The notes below the pieces were generated by a model. It was not told the DNA's origin. It did not search any database and saw only the letters and a program-made list of their open reading frames with translations. Both the position numbers and the translations under genes were made by a program. 38,157 nucleotides of DNA from positions 1 to 38,157 of the IMG/VR virus record IMGVR_UViG_3300008117_000203, one strand, 5' to 3'. Every line of letters begins with the position of its first letter. Position 1 is the stretch's first letter. This document shows positions 1 to 6,861 of this stretch, piece by piece. This DNA comes from a virus.

Positions 1-1482
1 CTCAAGATATGTGTTCAGCTTACCTGTAGCTCTGAAATAATCTTTGATAATCTTGTCTGCATCACTTACTTCAATACTTAGAGTATCAGCAAGTTTAAAC
101 TTAGACATGCCATAGATTAAACCAAAGTTGACTGTTTTAGCAGCATCACGATAAGATTTACCTCTAAGAAAGTCTGGTTTATCTTTGACTTGTTGAAGAG
201 GTACATTGAATACCATAGATGCTACCTCAGAATGTAAGTCTTTACCATTGTTAAATGCATCAAGCCACAATGGTTCCTGACTACCTTCTGCACATAGTCT
301 AAGCTCCTGCCCACTAAAGTCACAGCTTACCATCTTAAAGCCTGGTCTTGCAATGAAACAATTCCTATATTCTGCTTTAGCTGGGATATTCTGCATGTTA
401 GGAGCTCTTTCTTCTTTAGATCCTGATGTAACACGACTGGTATCTGCTATTTGCCAGAATGATGTATGTATCCTTTGTGTATAAGGATTTACATACTTTA
501 GAAAGTCTTCACCATAAGTTGTAACAAGCTTTTGTTGCTTCTTGTAATCTATGAACTGCTTTACCAGAGGATACTTATTCTGATACTTAGTAAGGAATCT
601 TTCTGATGTACTTTCAAGATCCAATCCTAAGCTTCTAAATACCCTATCTACCTGACTAGGACTAGACCACATTATGTCTATATCCCTCTCATGCTCATAA
701 CCTTCTTCTATACCTGCAAACATGTTAACTTGTATTTTGCGTTTCACATACTTATTAAGTAGTGGTTCTTGCCTTACAAGTTCATCAAGTTTATCTGTAT
801 AGTCCTTCTCATTGAATTTAGCTTTACTTGCTAGTTCAAGCCATAGTTCTTTGCTGAATCCCATGCCATTGTACTCTATGTCAGCTAGAGCTAAGCATGC
901 ATTACATTCATTTTCTACCCAACTTAGAATACCTTTCTGATTGATAAGGTGTAGTTGCTTGTCTTTGATACAAGTAAGACAAGTAACATCCCCTACACCA
1001 TAAGTAATCTGTTGCTCTGTGAATGGTTCTCCTGACATTTTAGAGAACTGTCCACGTATAGCCTTATTGAGTTTAATGTTGCAATACTTCTCAGCTAAAT
1101 AGCCTAAGCCCAATGTTCTTACCTCATAACCATTGGTAAGACAAGCTTCTGCCAGCATAGTATCATAAGTATGATTTAGCTCTATGCCGTGAAACCTAAG
1201 ATACTTGTAGTCAAACTTTAGGTTCTGACCTACTACAAGTATAGATTCAAGATAAGGTTTAAGAAAGGATATGTCTATAGTCCTGACGTCTATCACATAA
1301 GATATATCAGCCCAATTGAGCTGAAGCATTAGTATCTTATTAGAATGATTAAACTGACCTTCAGTCTCAGTATCTAGGTTTATTTCTGTGAGCCCTTTTA
1401 TCCATTCCTCACATTGCTCTGGTGTAGCAAGTTCATAGAGACTTGTCTGGATTAATCCAGCATTCCCTATGAAATAAATCAT
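1..1482 (-). CDS. polA-like: DNA polymerase family A (PolI-like), C-terminal part outside the window
   Basis: Replicative phage DNA polymerase with 3'-5' proofreading exonuclease. Translating the minus strand from ATG at 1482 gives an open frame to the window edge. The exonuclease domain shows DTET (residues 37-40, the DxE motif), FDYKYL near residue 92 (Exo II) and YGVGDV (Exo III type). The polymerase domain shows SGSKEERAPNMQNIP, motif A CDFSGQELR and motif B RDAAKTVNFGLIYG. Motif C (HDE) lies beyond base 1, so the gene is truncated by the window, not broken. There is no 5'-3' exonuclease domain, as usual for phage PolA. The start overlaps the stop of the preceding gene as ATGA, suggesting translational coupling in a leftward early operon. 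Confidence 0.95.
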   Translation of the reverse strand, partial: MIYFIGNAGLIQTSLYELATPEQCEEWIKGLTEINLDTETEGQFNHSNKILMLQLNWADISYVIDVRTIDISFLKPYLESILVVGQNLKFDYKYLRFHGIELNHTYDTMLAEACLTNGYEVRTLGLGYLAEKYCNIKLNKAIRGQFSKMSGEPFTEQQITYGVGDVTCLTCIKDKQLHLINQKGILSWVENECNACLALADIEYNGMGFSKELWLELASKAKFNEKDYTDKLDELVRQEPLLNKYVKRKIQVNMFAGIEEGYEHERDIDIMWSSPSQVDRVFRSLGLDLESTSERFLTKYQNKYPLVKQFIDYKKQQKLVTTYGEDFLKYVNPYTQRIHTSFWQIADTSRVTSGSKEERAPNMQNIPAKAEYRNCFIARPGFKMVSCDFSGQELRLCAEGSQEPLWLDAFNNGKDLHSEVASMVFNVPLQQVKDKPDFLRGKSYRDAAKTVNFGLIYGMSKFKLADTLSIEVSDADKIIKDYFRATGKLNTYLE

Positions 1483-1664
1483 TCTTCTTTGATTGTTTTT
1501 AATCTTCTAAGATAACCAAGCAAAGTGCTAAAGTTCTTAGCTCTTAACACTTCGCTTTTTGTTTGCTCTCCATTAAAGTATTTCTCTTTATCTTCCCGTT
1601 TAAAGGCATTCCATTCCTTGCTATAAGGATTGAAATGAAAGAGGTAATCATACAGGATGTTCAT
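1479..1664 (-). CDS. Small hypothetical protein coupled to DNA polymerase
   Basis: A 61-aa charged protein rich in Lys and Glu, with no membrane segment or cysteine motif. It ends RRLKTIKEE and its TGA stop overlaps the polymerase ATG by ATGA. Its own start overlaps the end of the next upstream gene by 4 bases. The tight overlaps and polymerase neighbourhood suggest a replication accessory role, but no family is recognised. Confidence 0.75.
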   Translation of the reverse strand: MNILYDYLFHFNPYSKEWNAFKREDKEKYFNGEQTKSEVLRAKNFSTLLGYLRRLKTIKEE

Positions 1665-1855
1665 GCGTCTTTCTTTTTAGTAGTGTCCCAAAAATAGTCA
1701 CATTTTAGGACAGAGGTATCATCATCTTGCTTTACTTCTCTTATAGGACTTTCTATAAAGTAAGACTGATATTGTTTATCTGGTTTTGCAGTATGCCTGT
1801 AGCATTTCTGTTTGTTTGCACAGCCTTGTCCTCTGCACATTGTAATATCTGGCAT
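1661..1855 (-). CDS. Small Cys-rich protein (MCRGxGC motif)
   Basis: A 64-aa protein with MCRGQGC near the N-terminus, then KCYRHTAKP and a C-terminal CDYFW. The four conserved-looking Cys plus His could bind a metal. I recall similar small proteins with the pattern MCxGxGCxxKxxCYR...QSYF in many phages of Gram-negative hosts, always without function. It starts on the TAATG overlap with the upstream gene stop, so it is in the same operon. Confidence 0.78.
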   Translation of the reverse strand: MPDITMCRGQGCANKQKCYRHTAKPDKQYQSYFIESPIREVKQDDDTSVLKCDYFWDTTKKKDA

Positions 1856-2109
1856 TAGTCTTTAGCTTTATTCAAGAATTCAAGGATTGATTTGTCTGAT
1901 GTAGTAAGCTTATCTAATGCATCTTGATGTCTTTGCATTACTTTCTTAAGCTCTTCTACATTGTTAGAAGTCATTGCTGTAGCAAGTTCATTTATACCAT
2001 TCTTACGTATCTCATTAGCTGTTTCTTGATTAACAGCTAACAATAAATCTGCAGTTTGATTAAGCTTATCGTAGCTTACTACCTTGAAGAATCTTAATAG
2101 CGCACTCAT
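1855..2109 (-). CDS. Hypothetical helical protein
   Basis: An 84-aa, probably all-helical protein (LNQTADLLLAVNQETANEIRK, then VEELKKVMQRHQDALDKL). No domain recognised. It sits in the leftward operon, its stop overlapping the next ATG. The heptad-like Leu/Val pattern suggests self-association. Confidence 0.7.
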   Translation of the reverse strand: MSALLRFFKVVSYDKLNQTADLLLAVNQETANEIRKNGINELATAMTSNNVEELKKVMQRHQDALDKLTTSDKSILEFLNKAKD

Positions 2110-2122
2110 TTTGTTTATGGCT

Positions 2123-2356
2123 TTATGACTTTAATAATACCTCTGTAATTCTAGAGGGGTATATACCAATGATTTGATCTATGCGATTGTACATAATAAT
2201 GTTATTCTCTGTTATAGTAAGTCTATTTGCTTCAATAGTAGACTCATATATATCATCATTAGCGAATATACGAATTGCATAGGTCTTTTGTTTACCAGTA
2301 GCTGAGTCTTTTACAGCTCTTTCAAAGTCTTTTCTTTGTTCAGATTTAATACCCAT
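2123..2356 (-). CDS. Hypothetical protein
   Basis: A 77-aa protein with an N-terminal charged helix (GIKSEQRKDFERAVKD) followed by alternating hydrophobic beta segments (AIRIFANDDIYESTIEANRLTI). Its start overlaps the stop of the upstream secreted protein by 11 bases, so the two are probably cotranslated. No family recognised. Confidence 0.68.
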   Translation of the reverse strand: MGIKSEQRKDFERAVKDSATGKQKTYAIRIFANDDIYESTIEANRLTITENNIIMYNRIDQIIGIYPSRITEVLLKS

Positions 2357-2705
2357 TACCTCGTTTTTTGTCTACATCTACCTCTACAGGTGTCTTTACA
2401 GGAAAGTAACTACCTAATAATCCTTTACGATTAGTAAAGTATACACATGTATCAGCTTCTTGTCTTTTTTCTGTGTAACATATTACCCAACCTGGATCAG
2501 CTGAATGTGCACTATCTACAAAGTACCAATGAAACTTCTCAGGTAATGTCCAATCAAATGTTCTAGACACTACAAGATGTGCTTCACAGAAGTATTTAAC
2601 TCTGTATACAACAAGATCTGCTTTATTCTTTTTATCAGTTACATAGACTCGTTGAGCTATGCATAAGTTTGTACTAAGTAATAAGATAATAGTTAATAAT
2701 CTCAT
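2346..2705 (-). CDS. Predicted secreted protein with DUF6150-like beta repeats
   Basis: A 119-aa protein that begins with a signal peptide (MRLLTIILLLSTNLCIAQ, cleavage near residue 18). It then carries several short repeats of the type Y-x-T/V-x(4-6)-AD/EA-x-x-V-x-Y, for example KADLVVYRVKYFCEAHL and EADTCVYFTN. This resembles the repeat pattern I recall for Bacteroidetes DUF6150 secreted proteins, which have no known function. The signal sequence sends it out of the cytoplasm, unusual in a replication operon. The assignment is by eye. Confidence 0.7.
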   Translation of the reverse strand: MRLLTIILLLSTNLCIAQRVYVTDKKNKADLVVYRVKYFCEAHLVVSRTFDWTLPEKFHWYFVDSAHSADPGWVICYTEKRQEADTCVYFTNRKGLLGSYFPVKTPVEVDVDKKRGNGY

Positions 2706-2709
2706 TATA

Positions 2710-2946
2710 CTAATCCTTTATTGTTTTATATGTTTCGTTGTAGTATTGTTCTGCTTGGTCATTAGTCCACTGAGTATGTGGATGTTTATCAAATACCCGT
2801 TGCCCTTCAATGTGAGCATCCATTATCTGCTCCTTTTCCATTTCTTTGGCTTGATGTTTAATGAATTGAACATCTTCCACATTGTACATATCACCATCTT
2901 CAAATCGTTGAAGTAACCATTCAACTGCGGTTTGTTTCTTTTCCAT
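2710..2946 (-). CDS. Hypothetical protein, EKxQTAVEWL type
   Basis: A 78-aa acidic helical protein beginning MEKKQTAVEWLLQRF and containing KEMEKEQIMDAH and AEQYYNETY. I recall many small proteins with this N-terminus and an EQYYNETY C-terminal motif in Bacteroidetes phages and prophages, all uncharacterised. Its start overlaps the end of the next upstream gene by 26 bases. Confidence 0.75.
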   Translation of the reverse strand: MEKKQTAVEWLLQRFEDGDMYNVEDVQFIKHQAKEMEKEQIMDAHIEGQRVFDKHPHTQWTNDQAEQYYNETYKTIKD

Positions 2947-3169
2947 CTATTTGTAATTTTAGAATGTTTATAATGTATTTAGCACCTTCAATCCACCAAG
3001 ACCTTTTAGAATCGTTGTATAATATTTCATGTTTGCTGATTTCTTTTAGGTCATTTTCATCAGGTATATATATTGAAGCAAACGGACTCATTATGTCATA
3101 GTACCCATCATATCCACCGTGAGCTCTATCAATCATTTGCTTTACTTGTTCTTCTGTGTATAGTTTCAT
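2921..3169 (-). CDS. Hypothetical protein (MKLYTEEQV type)
   Basis: The preferred start is ATG at 3169, giving 82 aa beginning MKLYTEEQVKQMIDRA, an N-terminus I recall from small Bacteroidetes phage proteins. A longer frame from 3202 adds a basic MDKRKRRNRKA extension that is less typical. No domain recognised. It overlaps the downstream gene start by 26 bases. Confidence 0.65.
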   Translation of the reverse strand: MKLYTEEQVKQMIDRAHGGYDGYYDIMSPFASIYIPDENDLKEISKHEILYNDSKRSWWIEGAKYIINILKLQIDGKETNRS

Positions 3170-3217
3170 GGCTTTTCTATTTCTTCTTTTACGTTTATCC
3201 AATAGTTATAACCAATG

Positions 3218-3370
3218 CTAAAGAATCGACATCCTAAATTCATCTTCCGTTCCTTCGACATAGATTATTATTTCAGTTCCACTACAAAGCAATTTGAAAG
3301 CATAAGTTTGATGCTTCTTTTTCATAGCCTTTAACCATTTGACCATTTTCCAATATTTCCAATTAATCAT
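3218..3370 (-). CDS. Small hypothetical protein, 50 aa
   Basis: ATG at 3370 to TAG at 3218 encodes 50 aa: a very basic N-terminal half (NWKYWKMVKWLKAMKKKH) and a beta-like C-terminal half (YAFKLLCSGTEIIIYVEG). It fills the gap between the tRNA cluster and the preceding small gene. The alternating hydrophobic strands look like real coding sequence, but nothing is recognised. Confidence 0.55.
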   Translation of the reverse strand: MINWKYWKMVKWLKAMKKKHQTYAFKLLCSGTEIIIYVEGTEDEFRMSIL

Positions 3371-3428
3371 GTGTATAGTTATTTTTGTTTAATAAAGTAA
3401 TTCAATTTATTGTGCAATTTAATGTTTG

Positions 3429-3568
3429 TAGTCAGGACAGGACTCGAACCTGTTACAGCTATTTAGGCCATGCGAGCTCATCTGCATACTTAGGCTTTTT
3501 GTCTTCTCGGCTCCGGAACCTTACGACTGTAGCGTCACCTTGTTGGCTACCAATTACGCCACCTGACT
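3429..3568 (-). tRNA. Anomalously long tRNA-like gene (about 140 nt), anticodon not assignable
   Basis: The ends are tRNA-like on the minus strand: a perfect 7-bp acceptor AGTCAGG/CCTGACT, discriminator A, a D-loop motif AATTGGTAG, and a perfect T-arm ACAGG-TTCGAGT-CCTGT. Between D-arm and T-arm lie roughly 90 nt where 25-40 are normal. Possible split anticodon stems are TACAG...CTGTA or GCTA...TAGC around an inserted segment with its own hairpin ATGC...GCAT. It could be an intron-containing tRNA, a tRNA decoy or mimic, or a decayed gene. No CCA is encoded. Confidence 0.55.
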
Positions 3569-3600
3569 AACCTGTTTTACTGTGTATGATTTAATGTTTG

Positions 3601-3685
3601 TACCTAAGACAGGAGTTGAACCTGCACTCTATTTTGTAGAAAGGGATTTTAAGTCCCTCGTGTCTACCAATTCCACCACTTAGGC
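3601..3685 (-). tRNA. tRNA-Leu (UAA)
   Basis: Minus strand. Acceptor GCCTAAG pairs with CTTAGGT (one G-U), the D-arm contains AATTGGTAGACAC, and the anticodon arm has anticodon TAA in a loop closed by GGGA/TCCC. A long class II variable arm is present, and the T-arm CAGG-TTCAACT-CCTG is intact. No CCA is encoded. It reads UUA codons, which are abundant in this AT-rich genome. Confidence 0.92.
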
Positions 3686-3690
3686 AATAG

Positions 3691-3764
3691 TGGGCCCTGT
3701 AGGGATTGAACCTACGACATACAGATTATGAGTCTGTCGCTCTAACCTACTGAGCTAAAGGCCC
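3691..3764 (-). tRNA. tRNA-Met (CAU), or Ile2 if lysidine-modified
   Basis: Minus strand, 74 nt. Acceptor GGGCCTT/AGGGCCC (one G-U), D-arm GCTCAGTAGGTTAGAGC, anticodon stem ACAGA/TCTGT with loop CTCATAA giving CAT, T-arm GTAGG-TTCAATC-CCTAC. The standard G-C first pair argues for elongator rather than initiator Met. Lysidine-modified Ile (CAU) cannot be excluded from sequence alone. Confidence 0.92.
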
Positions 3765-3769
3765 TACTA

Positions 3770-3910
3770 TTAGTAAGAAAAATGTTGCAGATTAATCTGC
3801 TGAGTCTTGTATGCCTTACGAGCTACGTCAGGTCTTGTAGGATCTGTCACTTGTTGTGCACAGCCTGTACACAAAACAATAAGTATTACCAAGGCACAGA
3901 TTCTTTCCAT
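3770..3910 (-). CDS. Small lipoprotein (candidate outer-membrane spanin subunit)
   Basis: ATG at 3910 to TAA at 3770 encodes 46 aa with a lipoprotein signal (MERICALVILIVLCTGC) and a lipobox-like LCTGC, giving a mature lipoprotein of about 30 aa (CAQQVTDPTRPD...). A tiny lipoprotein overlapping the end of a coiled-coil membrane gene (25-base overlap, different frame) recalls Rz1-type o-spanins, which join an inner-membrane i-spanin to disrupt the outer membrane at lysis. Pro-Thr-Arg-Pro in the mature part fits the proline-rich tendency. The role is inferred from topology only. Confidence 0.6.
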   Translation of the reverse strand: MERICALVILIVLCTGCAQQVTDPTRPDVARKAYKTQQINLQHFSY

Positions 3911-4371
3911 GAGTAGTGTGTGATAAATATACTAGCTGTTGCAGCAATAGCTACTGTAAACCAGAATCTTTTAGCTCTAGTTTTCTTAACTACTTGCTTT
4001 TCTAAACCAATATTCTTTGCTTCAAACTCAGATACCAAGTCATTGCAATCATTAATCTGCTTTCTAAACCCTGCTTCTTTCTGTTTATGCAGTTGAATTA
4101 CAGTATCTTGTTTAGTAATTACCTCTTGCTTGATGTCTAAGCCTTTCTTAAGTAATACAATCTCTTCAGCATAAGAGTCTGCTTTAATTGCATCTTGTAT
4201 AAGATACAATGTAAGAGTCTTAGGAATGCCTATGATAGTATCGTTCTTAAGAGTATTAATTGATAGTGTCTTTTGGGGTGGTGGTGGAGTCTTTACTTCC
4301 GTAGTATCTGTTTGACAAAAACTTGATGATGTCATCAGAAGCATACTTGTTAATAGAATTAAGTTTTGCAT
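3886..4371 (-). CDS. Signal peptide - coiled coil - C-terminal TM protein
   Basis: The start is placed at ATG 4371 because MQNLILLTSMLLMTSSSF is a clear signal peptide. The frame upstream of it is only the shadow of the neighbouring gene. The mature part has a Pro-rich linker (TPPPPQK), a long coiled coil (about residues 70-135, KKGLDIKQEVITKQDTVIQL...) and a C-terminal membrane span (FWFTVAIAATASIFITHY). The protein would be periplasmic, anchored in the inner membrane by its C-terminus. It overlaps the preceding TM/coiled-coil gene by 116 bases and the lipoprotein gene by 25. It is probably one of three partners in an envelope complex. Confidence 0.7.
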   Translation of the reverse strand: MQNLILLTSMLLMTSSSFCQTDTTEVKTPPPPQKTLSINTLKNDTIIGIPKTLTLYLIQDAIKADSYAEEIVLLKKGLDIKQEVITKQDTVIQLHKQKEAGFRKQINDCNDLVSEFEAKNIGLEKQVVKKTRAKRFWFTVAIAATASIFITHYSWKESVPW

Positions 4372-4645
4372 TTCTCTTTCTTTTAAGTTGTTGGATTTGA
4401 AGTTCATTAGAGGCAAGCAGTGCATTAAGTACACTGATAGAATCATTAAGTGTATTAATCTTAATGTTGAGTGCTTTACGATCAAAGTCATATGCATTCA
4501 GTACGACTTGTAGGCTGTCTATGCGTAAGTCATTCTGATACAGCTGTGTTTCAATCTGTTCGTTTGCTTTGTGGTCTTTCTTGTACCACATAAATAGTAG
4601 TATACCTAATACACATACTATTACAAGTTTGTAGTCAATTTGCAT
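4256..4645 (-). CDS. N-terminal TM plus coiled-coil protein (i-spanin-like)
   Basis: A 129-aa protein with one N-terminal membrane span (KLVIVCVLGILLFMWY, residues 6-21), a following KKDHK stop-transfer sequence, then a long coiled coil (IETQLYQNDLRIDSLQVVLNAY...) and a Ser/Thr/Lys tail. This N-in, C-out topology with a periplasmic coiled coil is that of phage i-spanins such as Rz. The neighbouring overlapping coiled-coil and lipoprotein genes support, but do not prove, a spanin role. A general envelope coiled-coil protein is the alternative. Confidence 0.68.
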   Translation of the reverse strand: MQIDYKLVIVCVLGILLFMWYKKDHKANEQIETQLYQNDLRIDSLQVVLNAYDFDRKALNIKINTLNDSISVLNALLASNELQIQQLKRKRNAKLNSINKYASDDIIKFLSNRYYGSKDSTTTPKDTIN

Positions 4646-4647
4646 GG

Positions 4648-4947
4648 TTATTTATCTGAGTTAAATTCATATTCATTGTCATTGTCACTACTACTATGAT
4701 TTGATAGATCTATAGAGTCTAATGCATCATGTAGCATGTTTAATGTAATCCATTCAGGGTGTGTATCATCAAGACATTTACCCCAACTTGTAATCTCTAC
4801 AGATCTTGAACCTGGATGTCCTGGGTTACCATTGTAGTATGTGTGCACCTCAGGCTCATCTACAATATCTGCATCAATCCATACGTGTTCTTCTTCCTGT
4901 GTTTCAGGATGGTAGAATACATGCATTATTGTTACTGAATAATCCAT
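4648..4947 (-). CDS. Hypothetical acidic protein
   Basis: A 99-aa protein with a beta-rich first half (SVTIMHVFYHPETQEEEHVWIDADIV) and a disordered C-terminus rich in Asp, Asn and Ser (SSSDNDNEYEFNSDK). No domain recognised. It lies 2 bases upstream of the i-spanin-like gene and probably shares its message. Confidence 0.68.
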   Translation of the reverse strand: MDYSVTIMHVFYHPETQEEEHVWIDADIVDEPEVHTYYNGNPGHPGSRSVEITSWGKCLDDTHPEWITLNMLHDALDSIDLSNHSSSDNDNEYEFNSDK

Positions 4948-4990
4948 TGTTTGTGGTTATTGTGTGGTTTTGGTTGATAAAGATAATAAC

Positions 4991-5038
4991 AAAAAAGTAA
5001 TAGGGGGAAGACTATCCCTAACTTCCCCCTAATTACTT
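4991..5038 (-). terminator. Rho-independent terminator after the ssDNA-binding-protein candidate
   Basis: An inverted repeat AAGTAAT-AGGGGGAAG / CTTCCCCCT-(A)-ATTACTT (4995-5010 with 5022-5038) forms a 16-bp stem with one bulged base and an 11-nt loop. On the minus strand it is followed by TTTTTTG. It lies just past the stop at 5061. Confidence 0.88.
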
Positions 5039-5060
5039 CTATAGATTGATTATCAATCTA

Positions 5061-5528
5061 TTACTTTACTGCAATATCATTAGCTGCAATTACTCTTGCT
5101 GCTGTAGACAGTGCATTTTCATGCTGTACAAGCATGTCAACTTTGTTCATATCCATAGTGAACTCAGTTTGACGGTAGATAGGAAGTTTTTCACCATTGC
5201 GGGTTACAAAGAGAACTTCACCATCTACACCAGCACGCTTAGGCTGTTGTCCTTCATAGAAAGGCGTTCCAGCCTGTTCCATTACTACAATCTGACCAGG
5301 AATTTCATAGCCTACAGATACATTATTCTTACGAATGAATGTCTGCAAGTCTGCTACTTTACCTTTAATCAGAGCTGATTTGCTCTTAGAGTTAAGCCAG
5401 CCTCCATTGCCAAATGATAATCCTTCATTTGCTTCTACACGAATGTAGCCAAACTCTGGATTGTTGTTAGATACTCCGATGATTTCTGATGTGCTGTTAG
5501 AAGCAGTTGTTACTTTTACTGTTGACAT
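5061..5528 (-). CDS. Candidate ssDNA-binding or replication accessory protein
   Basis: A 155-aa protein with beta-rich N-terminal half (GYIRVEANEGLSFGNGGWLN, KSALIKGKVADLQTFI) and a central GQIVVMEQAGTPFYEGQQPKR...GEVLF segment, then IYRQTEFT. The layout (about 150 aa, compact beta core, polar tail, own strong terminator, early region near polA) fits an abundant single-stranded DNA-binding protein. Crassvirales SSB-like genes are known in this neighbourhood. No OB-fold signature can be proven by eye. An alternative is an unrelated early DNA-binding protein. The coding start is unambiguous (MSTVKVTTASNS). Confidence 0.65.
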   Translation of the reverse strand: MSTVKVTTASNSTSEIIGVSNNNPEFGYIRVEANEGLSFGNGGWLNSKSKSALIKGKVADLQTFIRKNNVSVGYEIPGQIVVMEQAGTPFYEGQQPKRAGVDGEVLFVTRNGEKLPIYRQTEFTMDMNKVDMLVQHENALSTAARVIAANDIAVK

Positions 5529-5684
5529 GATTTTTGTTTTTTGAATTGTTGAACTGTTTGAGTTAATTTAAATTTTGTATTAGATATAGTAATAGTATTA
5601 CCTTCACTGTGACCAGTCATTAGTCTCTGTTTCATGCCTTGGCTGTGTAGACTAGCTGGATTTAGTTATTCTTATACTATGGTA

Positions 5685-5984
5685 CTACAGATTTGCAGCA
5701 CGACAAATACCCGTAAGTAATCTGAATGTTATACGGTTATTTTCATACTCTTTTCTACGCCTCATTTGTGCCAATTGTATTGCAGCTTCAATATTATCCA
5801 AATAGCATTTTTGCTCTGCACTGTCCTTGGCGGCAAAAGCCTCAATCCAATCTTGAGCAGAATGCCCGTACCATTTAGTACTTGCATTCTGCCGAATCTT
5901 TCTTAAAATCTTTAGTTTGTAATTCTCATTGATTCGTGCAATAGGAATATTGTTCCATCGCATCAGGATTTGGGCTTCTGTCAT
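5685..5984 (-). CDS. Hypothetical basic helical protein
   Basis: A 99-aa helical protein with basic clusters (KLKILRKIRQNASTKWYGH, QMRRRKEYENN). No domain recognised. It follows the HTH gene by 2 bases, so is cotranscribed with it, and may be another nucleic-acid-binding early protein. Confidence 0.68.
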   Translation of the reverse strand: MTEAQILMRWNNIPIARINENYKLKILRKIRQNASTKWYGHSAQDWIEAFAAKDSAEQKCYLDNIEAAIQLAQMRRRKEYENNRITFRLLTGICRAANL

Positions 5985-5986
5985 AA

Positions 5987-6274
5987 CTATATCTGTATAA
6001 TTACTGTGTTACCACTAATTTCTACAGATTTGCAGTTCTTAAATATATAAGTAGTCTGCTTATTACCTAGCTTTTTTGATTTACTAGGTACAGAAGCAGT
6101 GCTACTTTCTAATATATTCTTCTTTGTAAATCTTCTGTATGCTGCTGTTACAGAAGAATAGGTACGGCCCGTTTGACGAGCAAATGCAGTGATGTCTTTA
6201 CCAGATGTAAAGACTGTCTTGGTTAGCGCTTTGCGCTCAGCCTTAGTCCAGGCTTTGTAAATCCTTTTTGGCAT
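5987..6274 (-). CDS. Small HTH (homeodomain/SANT-like) DNA-binding protein
   Basis: A 95-aa protein whose N-terminal half reads KAWTKAERKALTKTVF, then a turn (TSGKDITAFARQTGR) and a probable recognition helix TYSSVTAAYRRF. This W-x(n)-E-x(n)-A-x(n)-GR-x-x-x-S-V pattern is typical of Myb/SANT-like or SWIRM-type phage HTH proteins. The C-terminal part is beta-like (SVEISGNTVIIQI). Probably a regulator or DNA-associated early protein. Confidence 0.68.
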   Translation of the reverse strand: MPKRIYKAWTKAERKALTKTVFTSGKDITAFARQTGRTYSSVTAAYRRFTKKNILESSTASVPSKSKKLGNKQTTYIFKNCKSVEISGNTVIIQI

Positions 6275-6316
6275 GATGTGTAGGATGGTTTGATTGTTAA
6301 TGGAACTATGTGTGTA

Positions 6317-6673
6317 TTATACTGGTTTCTTCGGTTCGTAGTAAGTCTTAGCCAAGTTGAATTTGAATGGTCTATCATGATCTATTGTAGGTATGTCTTG
6401 TACCTCTTCATAATAGTTTACTGTGCGTGTACCTATTACTTTAATAGGTTCTTGCTTTAATTTAATCTGTTCAGTTTCTTCTTTTTCTTCTATTACAGCC
6501 TTATTCCATAGTGTATCATGTGTATAGAATAATACCATGTTTAACACTATTGCAAGGAATGGGTAAAATGCATTCTCTGTAAACAGATAAACTGAAATAC
6601 CTGAGCCTACTGTGCTTATGACAAACAAGTATGCTCCAATAAATCCTTTGATGTAGTTAGATGCTTTGTCCAT
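6317..6673 (-). CDS. Membrane protein with cytoplasmic tail
   Basis: A 118-aa protein with two membrane spans (GFIGAYLFVISTVGSGISVYLF and FYPFLAIVLNMVLFYTH, residues 9-51) followed by a hydrophilic tail rich in Glu, Lys, Pro and Tyr. No family recognised. It lies in a run of three small membrane or basic genes beside tRNA-Arg and may act in host takeover or exclusion, which is speculation. Confidence 0.68.
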   Translation of the reverse strand: MDKASNYIKGFIGAYLFVISTVGSGISVYLFTENAFYPFLAIVLNMVLFYTHDTLWNKAVIEEKEETEQIKLKQEPIKVIGTRTVNYYEEVQDIPTIDHDRPFKFNLAKTYYEPKKPV

Positions 6674-6694
6674 TGTGAGTGTGTGTAGTGTGTG

Positions 6695-6841
6695 TTAGTT
6701 AAGATGGATGTGTAGAAATCCTAGTTCTTTAGTTTCTATTACTTCTGCTACAGGATAGTTATTCCTGTCTCTTGGTGTACTTCTGACAAACCACAGTAAT
6801 GTGATTAGTCTAAGATTAGGTTTAGGTTTAACTGGTTGCAT
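6695..6841 (-). CDS. Small hypothetical protein, 48 aa
   Basis: ATG 6841 to TAA 6695 encodes 48 aa beginning MQPVKPKPNLRLITLLWFVRS, with basic and proline residues and one short hydrophobic stretch. It fits neatly between tRNA-Arg and the membrane gene. No homologue recognised. The coding claim rests on the open frame and spacing only. Confidence 0.45.
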   Translation of the reverse strand: MQPVKPKPNLRLITLLWFVRSTPRDRNNYPVAEVIETKELGFLHIHLN

Positions 6842-6861
6842 GTGTGTGTTGGTTGGTTGAT

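Noticed and set aside
2659-2916. An 85-aa plus-strand frame with hydrophobic text.
   Set aside because: It is antisense to two minus-strand genes with better support; the hydrophobicity reflects complements of charged codons.
3385-3570. A 61-aa plus-strand frame with DRTRTCY.
   Set aside because: It is the reverse side of the long tRNA-like gene; DRTRTC is a typical artefact of antisense tRNA T-arms.
5046-5378. A 110-aa plus-strand frame.
   Set aside because: Antisense to the 155-aa gene with the strong terminator.
5516-5635. A 38-codon open frame on the minus strand from ATG 5635, ending inside the start of the 155-aa gene.
   Set aside because: Low complexity (KKQKSCQQ end), no supporting signal; it could be a leader peptide but chance cannot be excluded.
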